Below are positions 28,160 to 37,139 of a stretch of 64,000 nucleotides of DNA, one piece after another; positions within the stretch are counted from its first letter, which is position 1; every line of letters starts with the position of its first letter. Both the position numbers and the translations under genes were made by a program. Below the pieces are notes generated by a model. The model had not been told where the DNA came from. It saw only the letters and a list, made by a program, of their open reading frames with translations, and did not search any database. The DNA comes from Streptomyces roseifaciens (lineage in GTDB: Bacteria; Actinomycetota; Actinomycetes; Streptomycetales; Streptomycetaceae): NCBI RefSeq assembly GCF_001445655.1, contig NZ_LNBE01000004.1, positions 992,001 to 1,056,000 of the forward strand, written 5' to 3'.

Positions 28160-29121
28160 AGCGCCTCGTGCTCACCCGAAGGAGCGGGCAGGGTGGCCGC
28201 CTCGCCCCGCTCCCGCAGCGACAGGAAGACCCGCAGCACGGCGATCCACACCAGGCAGGAGCCGAACATGTGGGCGCCGACGACCAGCTCCGGCTCGTCG
28301 TTGAAGTACTGCACGTAGCCGATGACGCCCTGGAACATCAGCACGGCGAACAGCTCGACCACGCGGCGGCGCGGCACGGCCGGCGCCTTCACGGCCCGCA
28401 GCACGAACCACAGGGCGACGGTCAGGCCGACCACGATGTAGACGAAGTCGACGTGCAGCTGGGTGACCTCGCGCCAGTCCAGCGGGATGCGGTGGACGTC
28501 CTTCGAGGCGTCGCCCGCGTGCCGGCCGGAGCCGGTCACCACCGTGCCGACGAGGATCAGCAGGACGGTCGCCCCGACCAGGACCCAGCTGAGCTGCCGC
28601 ACCGGACGGGCCACCAGGTCGCGCGGCTCGTCGTCGCCCTCGGCCGAGCGGTGCCACATCACCACGGCCACCGTCAGCAGCGCGGTCGCCGCCAGGAAGT
28701 GCAGGGCCACGATGTACGGGTTGAGGCCCGTCAGCACCGTGATGCCGCCGATGATGCCGTTGCTCGCGATGAGCCAGAACTGGGCCCAGCCCAGACGTGT
28801 GAGGGAGCGGCGGCGCGGGGCACGCGCGCGTGCCGCCACGATCGCGACGCCGACGAACACGCACAGCACGTACGTCAGCATGCGGTTGGTGAACTCGATG
28901 ACGCCGTTGATGCCCATCTCCGGGGTCGGCGTCAGGCTGTCCTCGGTGCAGGTGGGCCACGTCGGGCAGCCGAGCCCCGACTGGGTGAGCCGGACCGCGC
29001 CGCCCGTGACCACGATGACCACGGCCATCACCACGGCGGCGAGGGCCGCCCGCCGGACGAAGCGCGCGGAGGGCTGCCAGCGGTCGGCGACGATCTGGAG
29101 GGGGTTCAGCGTTTTCGGCAC
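28129..29121 (-). CDS. ctaA: Heme A synthase (CtaA/Cox15)
   Basis: 330 residues, eight membrane helices in two pseudo-symmetric halves. It oxidises the C8 methyl of heme O (made by CtaB) to heme A for cytochrome c oxidase. Conserved: VTGGAVRLTQSGLGCPTWPTC with a Cys pair in the first loop, VALHFLAAT, QLHVDFVYI and VVGAHMFGS with the heme His ligands. The motif usually EXXHR reads E-F-T-N-R here; I recall this in other actinobacterial CtaA proteins. GTG at 29121 (PKTLNPLQIVADRWQPS) is chosen over an ATG at 29154, which adds 11 poorly conserved residues; neither has a strong ribosome site. Converges on and overlaps the amidohydrolase-like gene. Confidence 0.94.
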   Translation of the reverse strand: MPKTLNPLQIVADRWQPSARFVRRAALAAVVMAVVIVVTGGAVRLTQSGLGCPTWPTCTEDSLTPTPEMGINGVIEFTNRMLTYVLCVFVGVAIVAARARAPRRRSLTRLGWAQFWLIASNGIIGGITVLTGLNPYIVALHFLAATALLTVAVVMWHRSAEGDDEPRDLVARPVRQLSWVLVGATVLLILVGTVVTGSGRHAGDASKDVHRIPLDWREVTQLHVDFVYIVVGLTVALWFVLRAVKAPAVPRRRVVELFAVLMFQGVIGYVQYFNDEPELVVGAHMFGSCLVWIAVLRVFLSLRERGEAATLPAPSGEHEALQTAASASSR

Positions 29122-29249
29122 GGGCTCATCGTAAAGGGGAGCTTGTGCATGCATTCACGAGGGGGTGTGGGGGAGTCGCCTCCCCGGGAAAGGCAGCACG
29201 AGGGGGGTGCGTGGCGTCCGCCAAGCTCACCCCCGTCGCTGCGCTCCCG

Positions 29250-30035
29250 TCACTCCCAGCGGAAGAGCTTCGCCGCTGCTCCGAGGCCCAGCACCGCCCA
29301 CACGGCGAGGATGCCGAGGTCGCGCCACGGCATGCCCGCGCCGTGCTGCAGGACGTCCCGCAGGCCGTCCGAGAGCGCCGAGATCGGCAGCAGCTCCAGC
29401 GCCGCCCGCACCCCGCCGGGGAACTTCTCCATCGGCACGATCACCCCGCCGCCCACCAGCAGCAGGAGGAAGACCAGGTTCGCCGCGGCCAGCGTCACCT
29501 CGGCCTTGAGCGTGCCGGCCATCAGCAGCCCGAGCCCGGAGAAGGCCGCCGTGCCCAGGACGAGCAGCAGCAGGACCGCGAAGGGGTTGCCCTGCGGCGA
29601 CCAGCCCAGTGCGAAGGCGATCACCGTCAGCAGCGCGATCTGCAGCACCTCGGTGACCAGCACCGAGCAGGTCTTCGCCGTCATCAGCGCCCAGCGCGGC
29701 AGCGGCGAGGCGCCGAGCCGCTTGAGCACGCCGTAGCGGCGCTCGAAGCCGGTGGCGATGGCCTGGCCGGTGAACGCCGTGGACATCACGGCCAGCGCCA
29801 GCACGCCCGGGGCCAGGAAGTCGACGGCCTTGCCCTCGCCCGTGTCCACGATGTCGACGGCGCTGAAGAGGACGAGCAGCAGTGTGGGGATGACGACGGT
29901 CAGCAGGAGCTGCTCGCCGTTGCGCAGCAGCATGCGCGTCTCCAGCGCTGCCTGCGCGCGGATCATCCGGGAGAGGGGCGCGGCGCCGGGCCGCGGGGCG
30001 AACGTCCCGTTGCCCGTCGAGATCACATCACTCAT
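29250..30035 (-). CDS. ABC-2 type transporter permease
   Basis: 261 residues with six predicted membrane helices and the ABC-2 pattern: MIRAQAALETRMLLRNGEQLLLTVVIPTLLL at the N-terminus, AFTGQAIATGFERRYGVLKRLGASPLPRWAL, and a re-entrant segment GGGVIVPMEKFPGG. With the ATPase just upstream it forms a DrrAB/daunorubicin-like exporter; the cargo is unknown, and such pairs export drugs, lipids or peptides. ATG 30035 with AAGGAG 9 bases upstream. That ribosome site lies in a duplicated copy of the ATPase gene's last 30 bases (see repeat). Confidence 0.9.
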   Translation of the reverse strand: MSDVISTGNGTFAPRPGAAPLSRMIRAQAALETRMLLRNGEQLLLTVVIPTLLLVLFSAVDIVDTGEGKAVDFLAPGVLALAVMSTAFTGQAIATGFERRYGVLKRLGASPLPRWALMTAKTCSVLVTEVLQIALLTVIAFALGWSPQGNPFAVLLLLVLGTAAFSGLGLLMAGTLKAEVTLAAANLVFLLLLVGGGVIVPMEKFPGGVRAALELLPISALSDGLRDVLQHGAGMPWRDLGILAVWAVLGLGAAAKLFRWE

Positions 30036-30153
30036 GCCCGCAGCTCCTTGCCGGTCGGCTCCAAGCTGCGTTCTCCCGGGGGACAACCCCCGGACCCCCG
30101 GCCGGGCCGTACGTACTCGCTCATGCCCGCAGCTCCTTGCCGGTCAGCTCCAG
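30031..30153. repeat. Duplicated gene junction flanking a small hairpin
   Basis: A ~33-bp sequence (30031-30063) recurs at 30120-30152 with one internal mismatch (offset 89 bp). It contains the last codons of the ABC ATPase (TGKELRA), its stop and the ATGA start overlap. Between the copies is CCGGGGG-ACAA-CCCCCGG (30076-30093), a small palindrome of a type widespread in Streptomyces intergenic DNA. It looks like a tandem duplication, or a palindromic-element insertion with long target duplication. Confidence 0.85.
30032..30124 (-). CDS. Possible 30-aa linker ORF between ABC ATPase and permease
   Basis: Starting at the ATG that overlaps the ATPase stop (ATGA) there is an in-frame 30-codon ORF beginning MSEYVRPGRG and ending LEPTGKELRA, whose own stop again overlaps the permease ATG (ATGA). 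Its last residues repeat the ATPase C-terminus. It arose from the junction duplication and would carry ribosomes from one gene to the next. There is no reason to think the peptide itself has a function. Confidence 0.3.
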   Translation of the reverse strand: MSEYVRPGRGSGGCPPGERSLEPTGKELRA

Positions 30154-31080
30154 AAAAACGTCCTCAAGCGTGTGCCGCTCGACCGCGATGCGGTCCGGCA
30201 TGACGCCGTTCTGCGCACACCACGTGGTCACCGTGGCGAGCAGCTGCGGGTCGATGCGGCCGCCGACGCGGTACGTGCCCGGGGTGAGCTCCGCCGCCGT
30301 CGAGTCGGCGGGCAGGGCCTTCAGGAGCGAGCCGAGGTCCAGTCCGGGCCGGCCGCTGAAGCGCAGGGTGTTCTCCGCGCCGCCCCGGCACAGCTGCTCG
30401 GGGCTGCCCTGGGCGATGACCCTGCCGCTGTCGATGATGGCGACGTCGTCGGCCAGGGCCTCGGCCTCGTCCATGTAGTGCGTGGTGAGGACGATGGTGA
30501 CGCCGTCGGCGCGCAGCTCGCGCACCAGGTCCCAGGTGGCGTGCCGGGCCTGCGGGTCGAGGCCGGCCGTCGGCTCGTCGAGGAAGACCAGCTCGGGGCG
30601 GCCGACGACGGCCATGGCGAGCGCGAGGCGCTGCTGCTGGCCGCCGGACAGCCGCCGGTAGGCCGTCCTGCCGCAGCCGCCCAGGCCCAGCCGGTCTATG
30701 AGGGACGGGACGTCGAGGGGGTGGGCGTGCAGGGAGGCGACGTGGCGCAGCATCTCCTCCGCACGCGCCCCCGCGTACACCCCTCCGCTCTGCAGCATCA
30801 CGCCGACGCGGGGCCGCAGGGCCGCGGAGTCGGCGACGGGGTCGAGCCCGAGGACGCGGACGGTGCCTGCGTCGGGGCGGCGGTAGCCCTCGCAGGTCTC
30901 GATCGTGGTGGTCTTGCCGGCCCCGTTGGGGCCGAGGACGGCGGTGAGGCCGCCGCGGGCGACGGACAGGTCGAGTCCGTCCACCGCGGCCTTCTGTCCG
31001 TACCGCTTCACCAGCCCGCGGACCTCGACCGCGGGCGGGCCGGGGGCCTCGGGGGTGTCCCCCGGGAAGACGCTGCGCAT
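30121..31080 (-). CDS. ABC transporter ATP-binding protein
   Basis: 319 residues. Walker A GPNGAGKTTT (~52-61), Q-loop VMLQSGGVYAG, signature LSGGQQQRLALA, Walker B LVFLDEPTAGLD and H-loop TTHYMDEAEALA. The ~90-residue C-terminal extension (IDPQLLATVTTWCAQNG...HTLEDVFLELTGKELRA) is typical of DrrA-like multidrug/antibiotic exporters. Partner permease downstream. ATG 31080 gives an N-terminus of ~20 residues before the ABC domain. Divergent from sufR. Confidence 0.93.
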   Translation of the reverse strand: MRSVFPGDTPEAPGPPAVEVRGLVKRYGQKAAVDGLDLSVARGGLTAVLGPNGAGKTTTIETCEGYRRPDAGTVRVLGLDPVADSAALRPRVGVMLQSGGVYAGARAEEMLRHVASLHAHPLDVPSLIDRLGLGGCGRTAYRRLSGGQQQRLALAMAVVGRPELVFLDEPTAGLDPQARHATWDLVRELRADGVTIVLTTHYMDEAEALADDVAIIDSGRVIAQGSPEQLCRGGAENTLRFSGRPGLDLGSLLKALPADSTAAELTPGTYRVGGRIDPQLLATVTTWCAQNGVMPDRIAVERHTLEDVFLELTGKELRA

Positions 31081-31184
31081 GGCGGGAAGTCTACGAAGCC
31101 CGGCGTGTCCCCGGATGCCCCGGGGTGGAACCCGCTTCCGGGCGGGCGGCCGCGGGCCGGGTAAGACCAAGATCGACGGGTGGC

Positions 31185-31273
31185 GGTTAGGTAACCCTTA
31201 GTGATCGAGGACACCGCCGCGCGGTCGGGACCGGGCTTGTCCGCCTCCTGGTAATTACGCAACAATGGTGTTG
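31185..31273. promoter_or_regulatory. Palindromes upstream of sufR (possible SufR and iron-regulator sites)
   Basis: Two inverted repeats precede sufR. GGTTA-GG-TAACC at 31185-31196 followed by CTTA partly matches the actinobacterial iron box (core GGTTAGG...ACC..A; about 12 of 19 positions by eye). CAACA-ATGG-TGTTG at 31260-31273 ends on the first base of the GTG start codon, so a protein bound there would cover the transcription or translation start. TAATTA at 31252-31257 could be the -10, implying a leader of only ~10 nt. The assignment of regulators is inference. Confidence 0.45.
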
Positions 31274-32082
31274 TGAAATACGCGCGCGAGGTCCCGCAGG
31301 ACCCCGCGGCCAGTCCGGGAGGACCCGTGGCCGCCGGGCCGCAGCAGGCTGCACCTGCGCCCGCCCGCGCCGACGAGCGCGGTCACGACGAGCAGCGCGG
31401 CACCCGCAATCGCGTCGCCCGCTCCATCCTCGACCACGGTCCGTCCACCGCGGCCGACCTGGCCGTGCGCCTGGAGCTCACCCAGGCGGCCGTCCGCCGC
31501 CACCTCGACACCCTCGTCGCCGAGGGCGTCGTCGAGCCCCGCGAGAAGCGGGTCTACGGCGCGCGCGGCCGCGGCCGCCCCGCCAAGGCCTTCGCCCTGA
31601 CCGACTGCGGCCGGGACGCCTTCGACCAGGCCTACGACAAGCTCGCCGGGGACGCCCTGCGCTGGATCGCGCAGGCCGCCGGCGGCGGGGAGATGGGCGA
31701 GGCCGCCGTCGCCGCCTTCGCCCGGGCCCGCATGGCCGCCCAGGCCGAGGGCTACCGCAAGGCGCTCGAGGCCGCCGCACCCGAGTCGCGCACCGAGGCC
31801 CTTGCCAGGGCATTGACCGCGGACGGGTACGCTGCTACGGCGCGTAGCGCGCCGGTCGGCGAACAGCTTTGCCAGCACCACTGCCCGGTCGCCCATGTCG
31901 CCGAGCAGTTCCCGCAGCTGTGCGAGGCGGAGACCGAGGTCTTCTCCCGCCTGCTCGGGACTCATGTGCAGCGTCTTGCCACCATCGCCCACGGCGACGG
32001 GGTGTGCACGACGTTCATCCCGAAGAGCAAGACCAAGACCACCACAGCATCCGCCAGCACGGCCGGGAGGAACCCCGCATGA
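31273..32082 (+). CDS. sufR: SufR Fe-S cluster-sensing repressor of the suf operon
   Basis: 269 residues. A winged helix-turn-helix of DeoR/ArsR type at ~45-110 ([44 protein letters not shown]) and a C-terminal region with Cys200, Cys204, Cys217 and Cys245 ([11 protein letters not shown]...FPQLCEAE...GDGVCTTF), the cysteines that bind an Fe-S cluster in SufR. With the cluster loaded it represses suf; loss of the cluster under iron limitation or oxidation derepresses it. The ~40-residue N-terminal Ala/Pro extension is not conserved. Stop overlaps the sufB start (ATGA). Confidence 0.94.
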   Translation: MKYAREVPQDPAASPGGPVAAGPQQAAPAPARADERGHDEQRGTRNRVARSILDHGPSTAADLAVRLELTQAAVRRHLDTLVAEGVVEPREKRVYGARGRGRPAKAFALTDCGRDAFDQAYDKLAGDALRWIAQAAGGGEMGEAAVAAFARARMAAQAEGYRKALEAAAPESRTEALARALTADGYAATARSAPVGEQLCQHHCPVAHVAEQFPQLCEAETEVFSRLLGTHVQRLATIAHGDGVCTTFIPKSKTKTTTASASTAGRNPA

Positions 32083-33500
32083 CTCTCCCCACGGAGACTG
32101 CCCACCCTGAGCTCGAAGGCCTGGGCACGTACGAATACGGCTGGGCCGACTCCGACGTGGCCGGTGCCGCAGCCAAGCGCGGCCTCTCCGAGGCGGTCGT
32201 CCGCGACATCTCGGCCAAGAAGTCCGAGCCGGAGTGGATGCTCAAGCTGCGGCTGAAGGGCCTGAAGCTCTTCGACAAGAAGCCCATGCCGACCTGGGGC
32301 TCCGACCTCTCGGGCATCGACTTCGACAACATCAAGTACTTCGTGCGCTCCACGGAGAAGCAGGCCGCCACCTGGGAGGACCTGCCCGAGGACATCAAGA
32401 ACACCTACGACAAGCTGGGTATCCCGGAGGCGGAGAAGCAGCGCCTGGTCGCCGGTGTCGCCGCGCAGTACGAGTCGGAGGTCGTCTACCACCAGATCCG
32501 TGAGGACCTGGAGGAGCAGGGTGTCATCTTCCTGGACACGGACACGGCGCTGAAGGAGCACCCGGAGCTCTTCCAGGAGTACTTCGGTACGGTCATCCCG
32601 GTCGGTGACAACAAGTTCGCGTCGCTGAACTCGGCCGTGTGGTCCGGTGGCTCCTTCATCTATGTCCCGAAGGGTGTCCATGTCGACATCCCGCTGCAGG
32701 CCTACTTCCGTATCAACACGGAGAACATGGGTCAGTTCGAGCGGACGCTGATCATCGTCGACGAGGACGCCTACGTCCACTACGTCGAGGGCTGCACGGC
32801 TCCGATCTACTCCTCGGACTCGCTGCACAGTGCCGTCGTGGAGATCATCGTCAAGAAGGGCGGCCGCTGCCGCTACACGACGATCCAGAACTGGTCGAAC
32901 AACGTCTACAACCTGGTCACCAAGCGTGCCGTGGCCTACGAGGGCGCGACCATGGAGTGGGTCGACGGCAACATCGGCTCCAAGGTGACGATGAAGTACC
33001 CGGCCGTGTACCTGATGGGTGAGCACGCCAAGGGCGAGACGCTGTCCATCGCGTTCTCCGGTCAGGGTCAGCACCAGGACGCCGGCGCGAAGATGGTCCA
33101 CATGGCGCCGAACACCTCCTCGAACATCGTCTCGAAGTCGGTGGCGCGGGGCGGTGGCCGTACTTCCTACCGTGGTCTGATCGAGATCGGCGAGGGCGCC
33201 CACGGCTCCAAGTCGAACGTGCTCTGCGATGCCCTGCTCGTGGACACCATCTCCCGCTCGGACACCTACCCCTACGTCGACGTCCGCGAGGACGACGTCT
33301 CCATGGGCCACGAGGCGACCGTCTCCAAGGTCAGCGACGACCAGCTCTTCTACCTGATGAGCCGTGGTCTGTCCGAGGACGAGGCGATGGCGATGATCGT
33401 GCGCGGCTTCGTCGAGCCGATCGCCCGGGAGCTGCCCATGGAGTACGCGCTGGAGCTCAACCGGCTGATCGAGCTGCAGATGGAAGGCTCCGTCGGCTGA
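32079..33500 (+). CDS. sufB: SufB Fe-S cluster scaffold protein
   Basis: 473 residues, standard length. Right-handed beta-helix scaffold with characteristic stretches [55 protein letters not shown] (conserved Cys in EGCTAP) and the C-terminal [32 protein letters not shown]. SufB with SufC and SufD forms the complex on which 2Fe-2S/4Fe-4S clusters are built. Base composition is a little less GC-extreme in the middle of the gene, suggesting high expression codon choice. Followed by a 94-bp gap, the only sizeable gap in the operon. Confidence 0.97.
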   Translation: MTLPTETAHPELEGLGTYEYGWADSDVAGAAAKRGLSEAVVRDISAKKSEPEWMLKLRLKGLKLFDKKPMPTWGSDLSGIDFDNIKYFVRSTEKQAATWEDLPEDIKNTYDKLGIPEAEKQRLVAGVAAQYESEVVYHQIREDLEEQGVIFLDTDTALKEHPELFQEYFGTVIPVGDNKFASLNSAVWSGGSFIYVPKGVHVDIPLQAYFRINTENMGQFERTLIIVDEDAYVHYVEGCTAPIYSSDSLHSAVVEIIVKKGGRCRYTTIQNWSNNVYNLVTKRAVAYEGATMEWVDGNIGSKVTMKYPAVYLMGEHAKGETLSIAFSGQGQHQDAGAKMVHMAPNTSSNIVSKSVARGGGRTSYRGLIEIGEGAHGSKSNVLCDALLVDTISRSDTYPYVDVREDDVSMGHEATVSKVSDDQLFYLMSRGLSEDEAMAMIVRGFVEPIARELPMEYALELNRLIELQMEGSVG

Positions 33501-33531
33501 CCCTCCCCCCGCCCCCGAAGGCAGGGGAGGG
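33501..33531 (+). terminator. GC hairpin between sufB and sufD (possible attenuator)
   Basis: CCCTCCCC (33501-33508) can pair with GGGGAGGG (33524-33531) over a 15-nt loop, directly after the sufB stop. There is no T-run. It may only trim or weaken transcription so that SufB is made in excess over SufD and SufC. Confidence 0.35.
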
Positions 33532-33594
33532 GCACGGACGCCCCCGACCGCAGCAGCGAACCCTTTGTGACAGGAAGAGAGCACGACGACAGCC

Positions 33595-34776
33595 ATGGCT
33601 GACAACACCCCCGCCGGCAGCACGACCGACGGCGCCATCCAGGTGGGCGGGCCCCGCCAGCCCATCGACGCGCGCGTGAGCGCCCCCGCCTCGTACGACG
33701 TGGCGGACTTCCCCGTGCCGCACGGCCGCGAGGAGGAGTGGCGCTTCACCCCGCTGGAGCGCCTGCGCGGTCTGCACGACGGCACCGCCGTTGCGAACGG
33801 CGGCGGCGTCAAGGTCGAGGTCAGCGCCCCCGCGGGCGTCACCGTCGAGACCGTCGGCCGTGACGACGCCCGCCTCGGCCGCTCCGGCAAGCCGGTCGAC
33901 CGCGTCGCCGCCCAGGCCTACACCTCCTTCGAGAAGGCCTCGGTCGTCTCGATCCCCAAGGACACCGTGCTCACCGAGCCCGTCACGATCTCCGTGCACG
34001 GCGAGGGCGGCGTGGCCTTCGGCCACCAGGTGATCGATGTCGGCGCCTTCGCCGAGGCCGTCGTCGTCCTCGACCACACCGGTGACACCACGCTCGCCGC
34101 CAACGTCGAGTTCCTCGTCGGCGACGGCGCCAAGCTCACCGTCGTCTCCGTCCAGGACTGGGACGCCACCGCGGTGCACGCCGCCCAGCACACCGCGCTG
34201 GTCGGCCGCGACGCCTCCTTCAAGTCCGTGATCGTCACCTTCGGCGGCGACCTGGTCCGCCTCCACCCCCGGGTCGTCTACGGCGCCCCCGGCGGCGAGG
34301 CCGAGCTCTACGGTCTGTACTTCACGGACAAGGGCCAGCACCAGGAGCACCGCCTCTTCGTCGACCACGACACCCCGCACTGCCGCAGCAACGTCGCCTA
34401 CAAGGGGGCGCTGCAGGGCCAGGACGCCCACGCCGTCTGGATCGGCGACGTCCTCATCCGCGCGGAGGCCGAGGGCACCGACACCTACGAGCTCAACCGC
34501 AACCTCGTCCTCACCGACGGCGCCCGCGTCGACTCCGTGCCCAACCTGGAGATCGAGACCGGCGAGATCGTCGGCGCCGGCCACGCCTCGGCGACCGGCC
34601 GCTTCGACGACGAGCAGCTGTTCTACCTGATGGCCCGCGGCATCCCGGCCGACGAGGCCCGCCGTCTGGTGGTCCGCGGCTTCTTCGCCGAGCTGGTCCA
34701 GCAGATCGGCATCCCGGAGCTCGAGGAGCGCCTCATCGCCAAGATCGAGGCCGAGCTGGAGGCGTCGGTGGCATGA
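33595..34776 (+). CDS. sufD: SufD, SufBC-associated scaffold component
   Basis: 393 residues. SufB/SufD-family C-terminal core: SVQDWDATAVHAAQHTALVGRDASFKSVIVTFGGDLVRLHPRVVYGAPGGEAELYGLYF, DHDTPHCRSNVAYKGAL and RGFFAELVQQIGIPELEERL. The N-terminal ~60 residues (PHGREEEWRFTPLERLRGL) are the SufD-specific part. ATG at 33595 follows GGAAGAGAG. Its stop overlaps the start of the ferredoxin gene (ATGA). Confidence 0.95.
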   Translation: MADNTPAGSTTDGAIQVGGPRQPIDARVSAPASYDVADFPVPHGREEEWRFTPLERLRGLHDGTAVANGGGVKVEVSAPAGVTVETVGRDDARLGRSGKPVDRVAAQAYTSFEKASVVSIPKDTVLTEPVTISVHGEGGVAFGHQVIDVGAFAEAVVVLDHTGDTTLAANVEFLVGDGAKLTVVSVQDWDATAVHAAQHTALVGRDASFKSVIVTFGGDLVRLHPRVVYGAPGGEAELYGLYFTDKGQHQEHRLFVDHDTPHCRSNVAYKGALQGQDAHAVWIGDVLIRAEAEGTDTYELNRNLVLTDGARVDSVPNLEIETGEIVGAGHASATGRFDDEQLFYLMARGIPADEARRLVVRGFFAELVQQIGIPELEERLIAKIEAELEASVA

Positions 34777-35099
34777 GCGAGACCCCGTACATCCGCGCGG
34801 CCGCGCTGAGCGACCTGGAGGAGGACACTCCCAAGCGGGTCGAGATCGACGGCGTCCCCGTCTCCCTCGTCCGCACGGAGGGAGAGGTCTTCGCCATCAA
34901 CGACATCTGCTCGCACGCGAACGTCTCGCTCTCCGAGGGCGAGGTGGAGGACTGCGCCATCGAGTGCTGGCTGCACGGCTCCAGCTTCGACCTGCGCACG
35001 GGCAAGCCCTCGGGCCTGCCCGCCACGCGCCCCGTCCCCGTATACCCCGTCAAGATCGAAGGGGACGACGTGCTCGTCTCCGTCACCCAGGAGTCCTGA
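34773..35099 (+). CDS. Rieske-type ferredoxin of the suf operon
   Basis: 108 residues. Cluster ligands C46-S-H48 and C65-W-L-H68-G in DICSHANVSL and ECWLHGSSFD, the bacterial dioxygenase-ferredoxin type of Rieske domain with no signal peptide. Actinobacterial suf operons regularly contain such a gene between sufD and sufC; it may supply electrons for cluster assembly or act as an acceptor or sensor, and this is not resolved. Start overlaps sufD (ATGA); sufC follows after 7 bp. Confidence 0.92.
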   Translation: MSETPYIRAAALSDLEEDTPKRVEIDGVPVSLVRTEGEVFAINDICSHANVSLSEGEVEDCAIECWLHGSSFDLRTGKPSGLPATRPVPVYPVKIEGDDVLVSVTQES

Positions 35100-35106
35100 G
35101 TTCCCC

Positions 35107-35874
35107 ATGGCAACGCTTGAGATCCACGACCTGCACGTCTCCGTCGAAGCCGAGAACGGCCCGCGCGAGATCCTCAAGGGCGTCGACCTGACCGTGAAGC
35201 AGGGCGAGACCCACGCCATCATGGGCCCCAACGGCTCCGGCAAGTCGACCCTGGCGTACTCCCTCGCGGGTCACCCCAAGTACACGATCACCGGCGGCAC
35301 CGTCACCCTCGACGGCGAGGACGTCCTGGAGATGTCCGTCGACGAGCGCGCCCGTGCCGGCGTCTTCCTCGCCATGCAGTACCCCGTCGAGGTGCCCGGC
35401 GTCTCGGTCTCCAACTTCCTGCGCACCTCCGCCACCGCCATCCGCGGCGAGGCCCCCAAGCTGCGCACCTGGGTGAAGGAGGTCAAGGGAGCCATGGAGC
35501 GCCTGAACATGGACCCCGCCTTCGCCGAGCGCAACGTCAACGAGGGCTTCTCCGGCGGTGAGAAGAAGCGCCACGAGATCCTCCAGCTGGAGCTCCTCAA
35601 GCCGAAGATCGCGATCCTCGACGAGACCGACTCCGGCCTGGACGTCGACGCCCTGCGCCAGGTCTCCGAGGGCGTCAACCGCGTCCGCGAGACCGGTGAG
35701 GTCGGCACCCTGCTGATCACGCACTACACGCGCATCCTGCGCTACATCAAGCCGGACTTCGTCCACGTCTTCTCGGGCGGCCGCATCGTGGAGTCCGGCG
35801 GCGCCGAGCTCGCCGACAAGCTCGAGGCCGAGGGCTACGAGGCCTACCAGACGAAGGGCGGCGTCAGCGCGTGA
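35107..35874 (+). CDS. sufC: SufC ATPase
   Basis: 255 residues. Walker A MGPNGSGKSTLAYSLAG, the SufC-specific signature EGFSGGEKKRHEILQLELL, Walker B IAILDETDSGLDVDAL and H-loop LLITHYTRIL. SufC drives conformational change of SufBD during cluster formation. ATG 35107 follows CCC with the preceding GAGTCCTGAG region as ribosome site. Its stop overlaps the GTG of sufS (GTGA). Confidence 0.97.
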   Translation: MATLEIHDLHVSVEAENGPREILKGVDLTVKQGETHAIMGPNGSGKSTLAYSLAGHPKYTITGGTVTLDGEDVLEMSVDERARAGVFLAMQYPVEVPGVSVSNFLRTSATAIRGEAPKLRTWVKEVKGAMERLNMDPAFAERNVNEGFSGGEKKRHEILQLELLKPKIAILDETDSGLDVDALRQVSEGVNRVRETGEVGTLLITHYTRILRYIKPDFVHVFSGGRIVESGGAELADKLEAEGYEAYQTKGGVSA

Positions 35875-37127
35875 CCATACTGCCGGGCCTCCTCGACACC
35901 GAGGCGATTCGCAAGGACTTCCCCATCCTGGACCGCACGGTCCACGACGGTAAGAAGATCGTCTACCTGGACTCCGCGGCCACTTCCCAGAAGCCGCGCC
36001 AGGTGCTCGACGCGCTCAACGCGTACTACGAGCGGCACAACGCCAACGTCCACCGCGGCGTCTACACCATCGCCGAGGAGGCCACGGCACTGTACGAGGG
36101 CGCCCGCGACAAGGTCGCCGCCTTCATCAACGCCCCCAGCCGCGACGAGGTCATCTTCACCAAGAACGCCTCCGAGTCGCTCAACCTCGTGGCCAACATG
36201 CTCGGCTGGGCCGACGAGCCCTACCGCGTCGACCACGACACCGAGATCGTCATCACCGAGATGGAGCACCACTCCAACATCGTCCCGTGGCAGCTGCTCT
36301 CGCAGCGCACCGGCGCGAAGCTGAAGTGGTTCGGCCTCACCGACGACGGCCGCCTGGACCTGTCCAACATCGACGAGATCATCACCGAGAAGACCAAGGT
36401 CGTCTCCTTCGTGCTGGTCTCCAACATCATGGGCACCGTCAACCCCGTCGAGACCATCGTCCGCCGCGCCCAGGAAGTCGGTGCGCTCGTCGTCATCGAC
36501 GCCTCCCAGGCCGCCCCGCACATGGTCCTCGACGTCCAGGCCCTCCAGGCCGACTTCGTGGCCTTCACCGGCCACAAGATGTGCGGCCCGACCGGCATCG
36601 GCGTCCTGTGGGGCCGCCAGGAGCTGCTGGAGGACCTCCCGCCGTTCCTCGGCGGCGGCGAGATGATCGAGACCGTCTCGATGCACTCCTCCACCTACGC
36701 CCCCGCCCCGCACAAGTTCGAGGCCGGTACGCCCCCGATCGCCCAGGCCGTCGGCCTCGGCGCCGCGGTGGACTACCTGTCGGCGATCGGCATGGAGAAC
36801 ATCGCCCGGCACGAGCACGCCATCACGCAGTACGCCGTGCGCCGCCTCCAGGAGGTGCCGGACCTGCGCATCATCGGCCCCACCACGGCCGAGGACCGCG
36901 GCGCCACGATCTCCTTCACCCTCGGCGACATTCACCCGCACGACGTGGGCCAGGTCCTCGACGAGCAGGGCATCGCCGTACGCGTCGGCCACCACTGCGC
37001 GCGGCCCGTCTGCCTCCGGTACGGAATTCCTGCGACCACGCGGGCGTCGTTCTACCTGTACTCCACCCCCGGCGAGGTCGACGCCTTGATCGAGGGTCTG
37101 GAGCACGTCCGGAACTTCTTCGGCTGA
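35871..37127 (+). CDS. sufS: SufS cysteine desulfurase
   Basis: 418 residues, class V aminotransferase fold. YLDSAATSQKP at the N-terminus, MEHHSNIVPWQ, VIDASQAAPHM, PLP-binding Lys in FVAFTGHKMCGPTGIG (near 228), and the persulfide-carrying Cys in VRVGHHCARPVC near 370. Removes sulfur from cysteine and passes it to SufU. GTG start coupled to sufC; sufU begins 13 bp after the stop. Confidence 0.97.
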   Translation: MTILPGLLDTEAIRKDFPILDRTVHDGKKIVYLDSAATSQKPRQVLDALNAYYERHNANVHRGVYTIAEEATALYEGARDKVAAFINAPSRDEVIFTKNASESLNLVANMLGWADEPYRVDHDTEIVITEMEHHSNIVPWQLLSQRTGAKLKWFGLTDDGRLDLSNIDEIITEKTKVVSFVLVSNIMGTVNPVETIVRRAQEVGALVVIDASQAAPHMVLDVQALQADFVAFTGHKMCGPTGIGVLWGRQELLEDLPPFLGGGEMIETVSMHSSTYAPAPHKFEAGTPPIAQAVGLGAAVDYLSAIGMENIARHEHAITQYAVRRLQEVPDLRIIGPTTAEDRGATISFTLGDIHPHDVGQVLDEQGIAVRVGHHCARPVCLRYGIPATTRASFYLYSTPGEVDALIEGLEHVRNFFG

Positions 37128-37139
37128 GAGCTGCTGACT

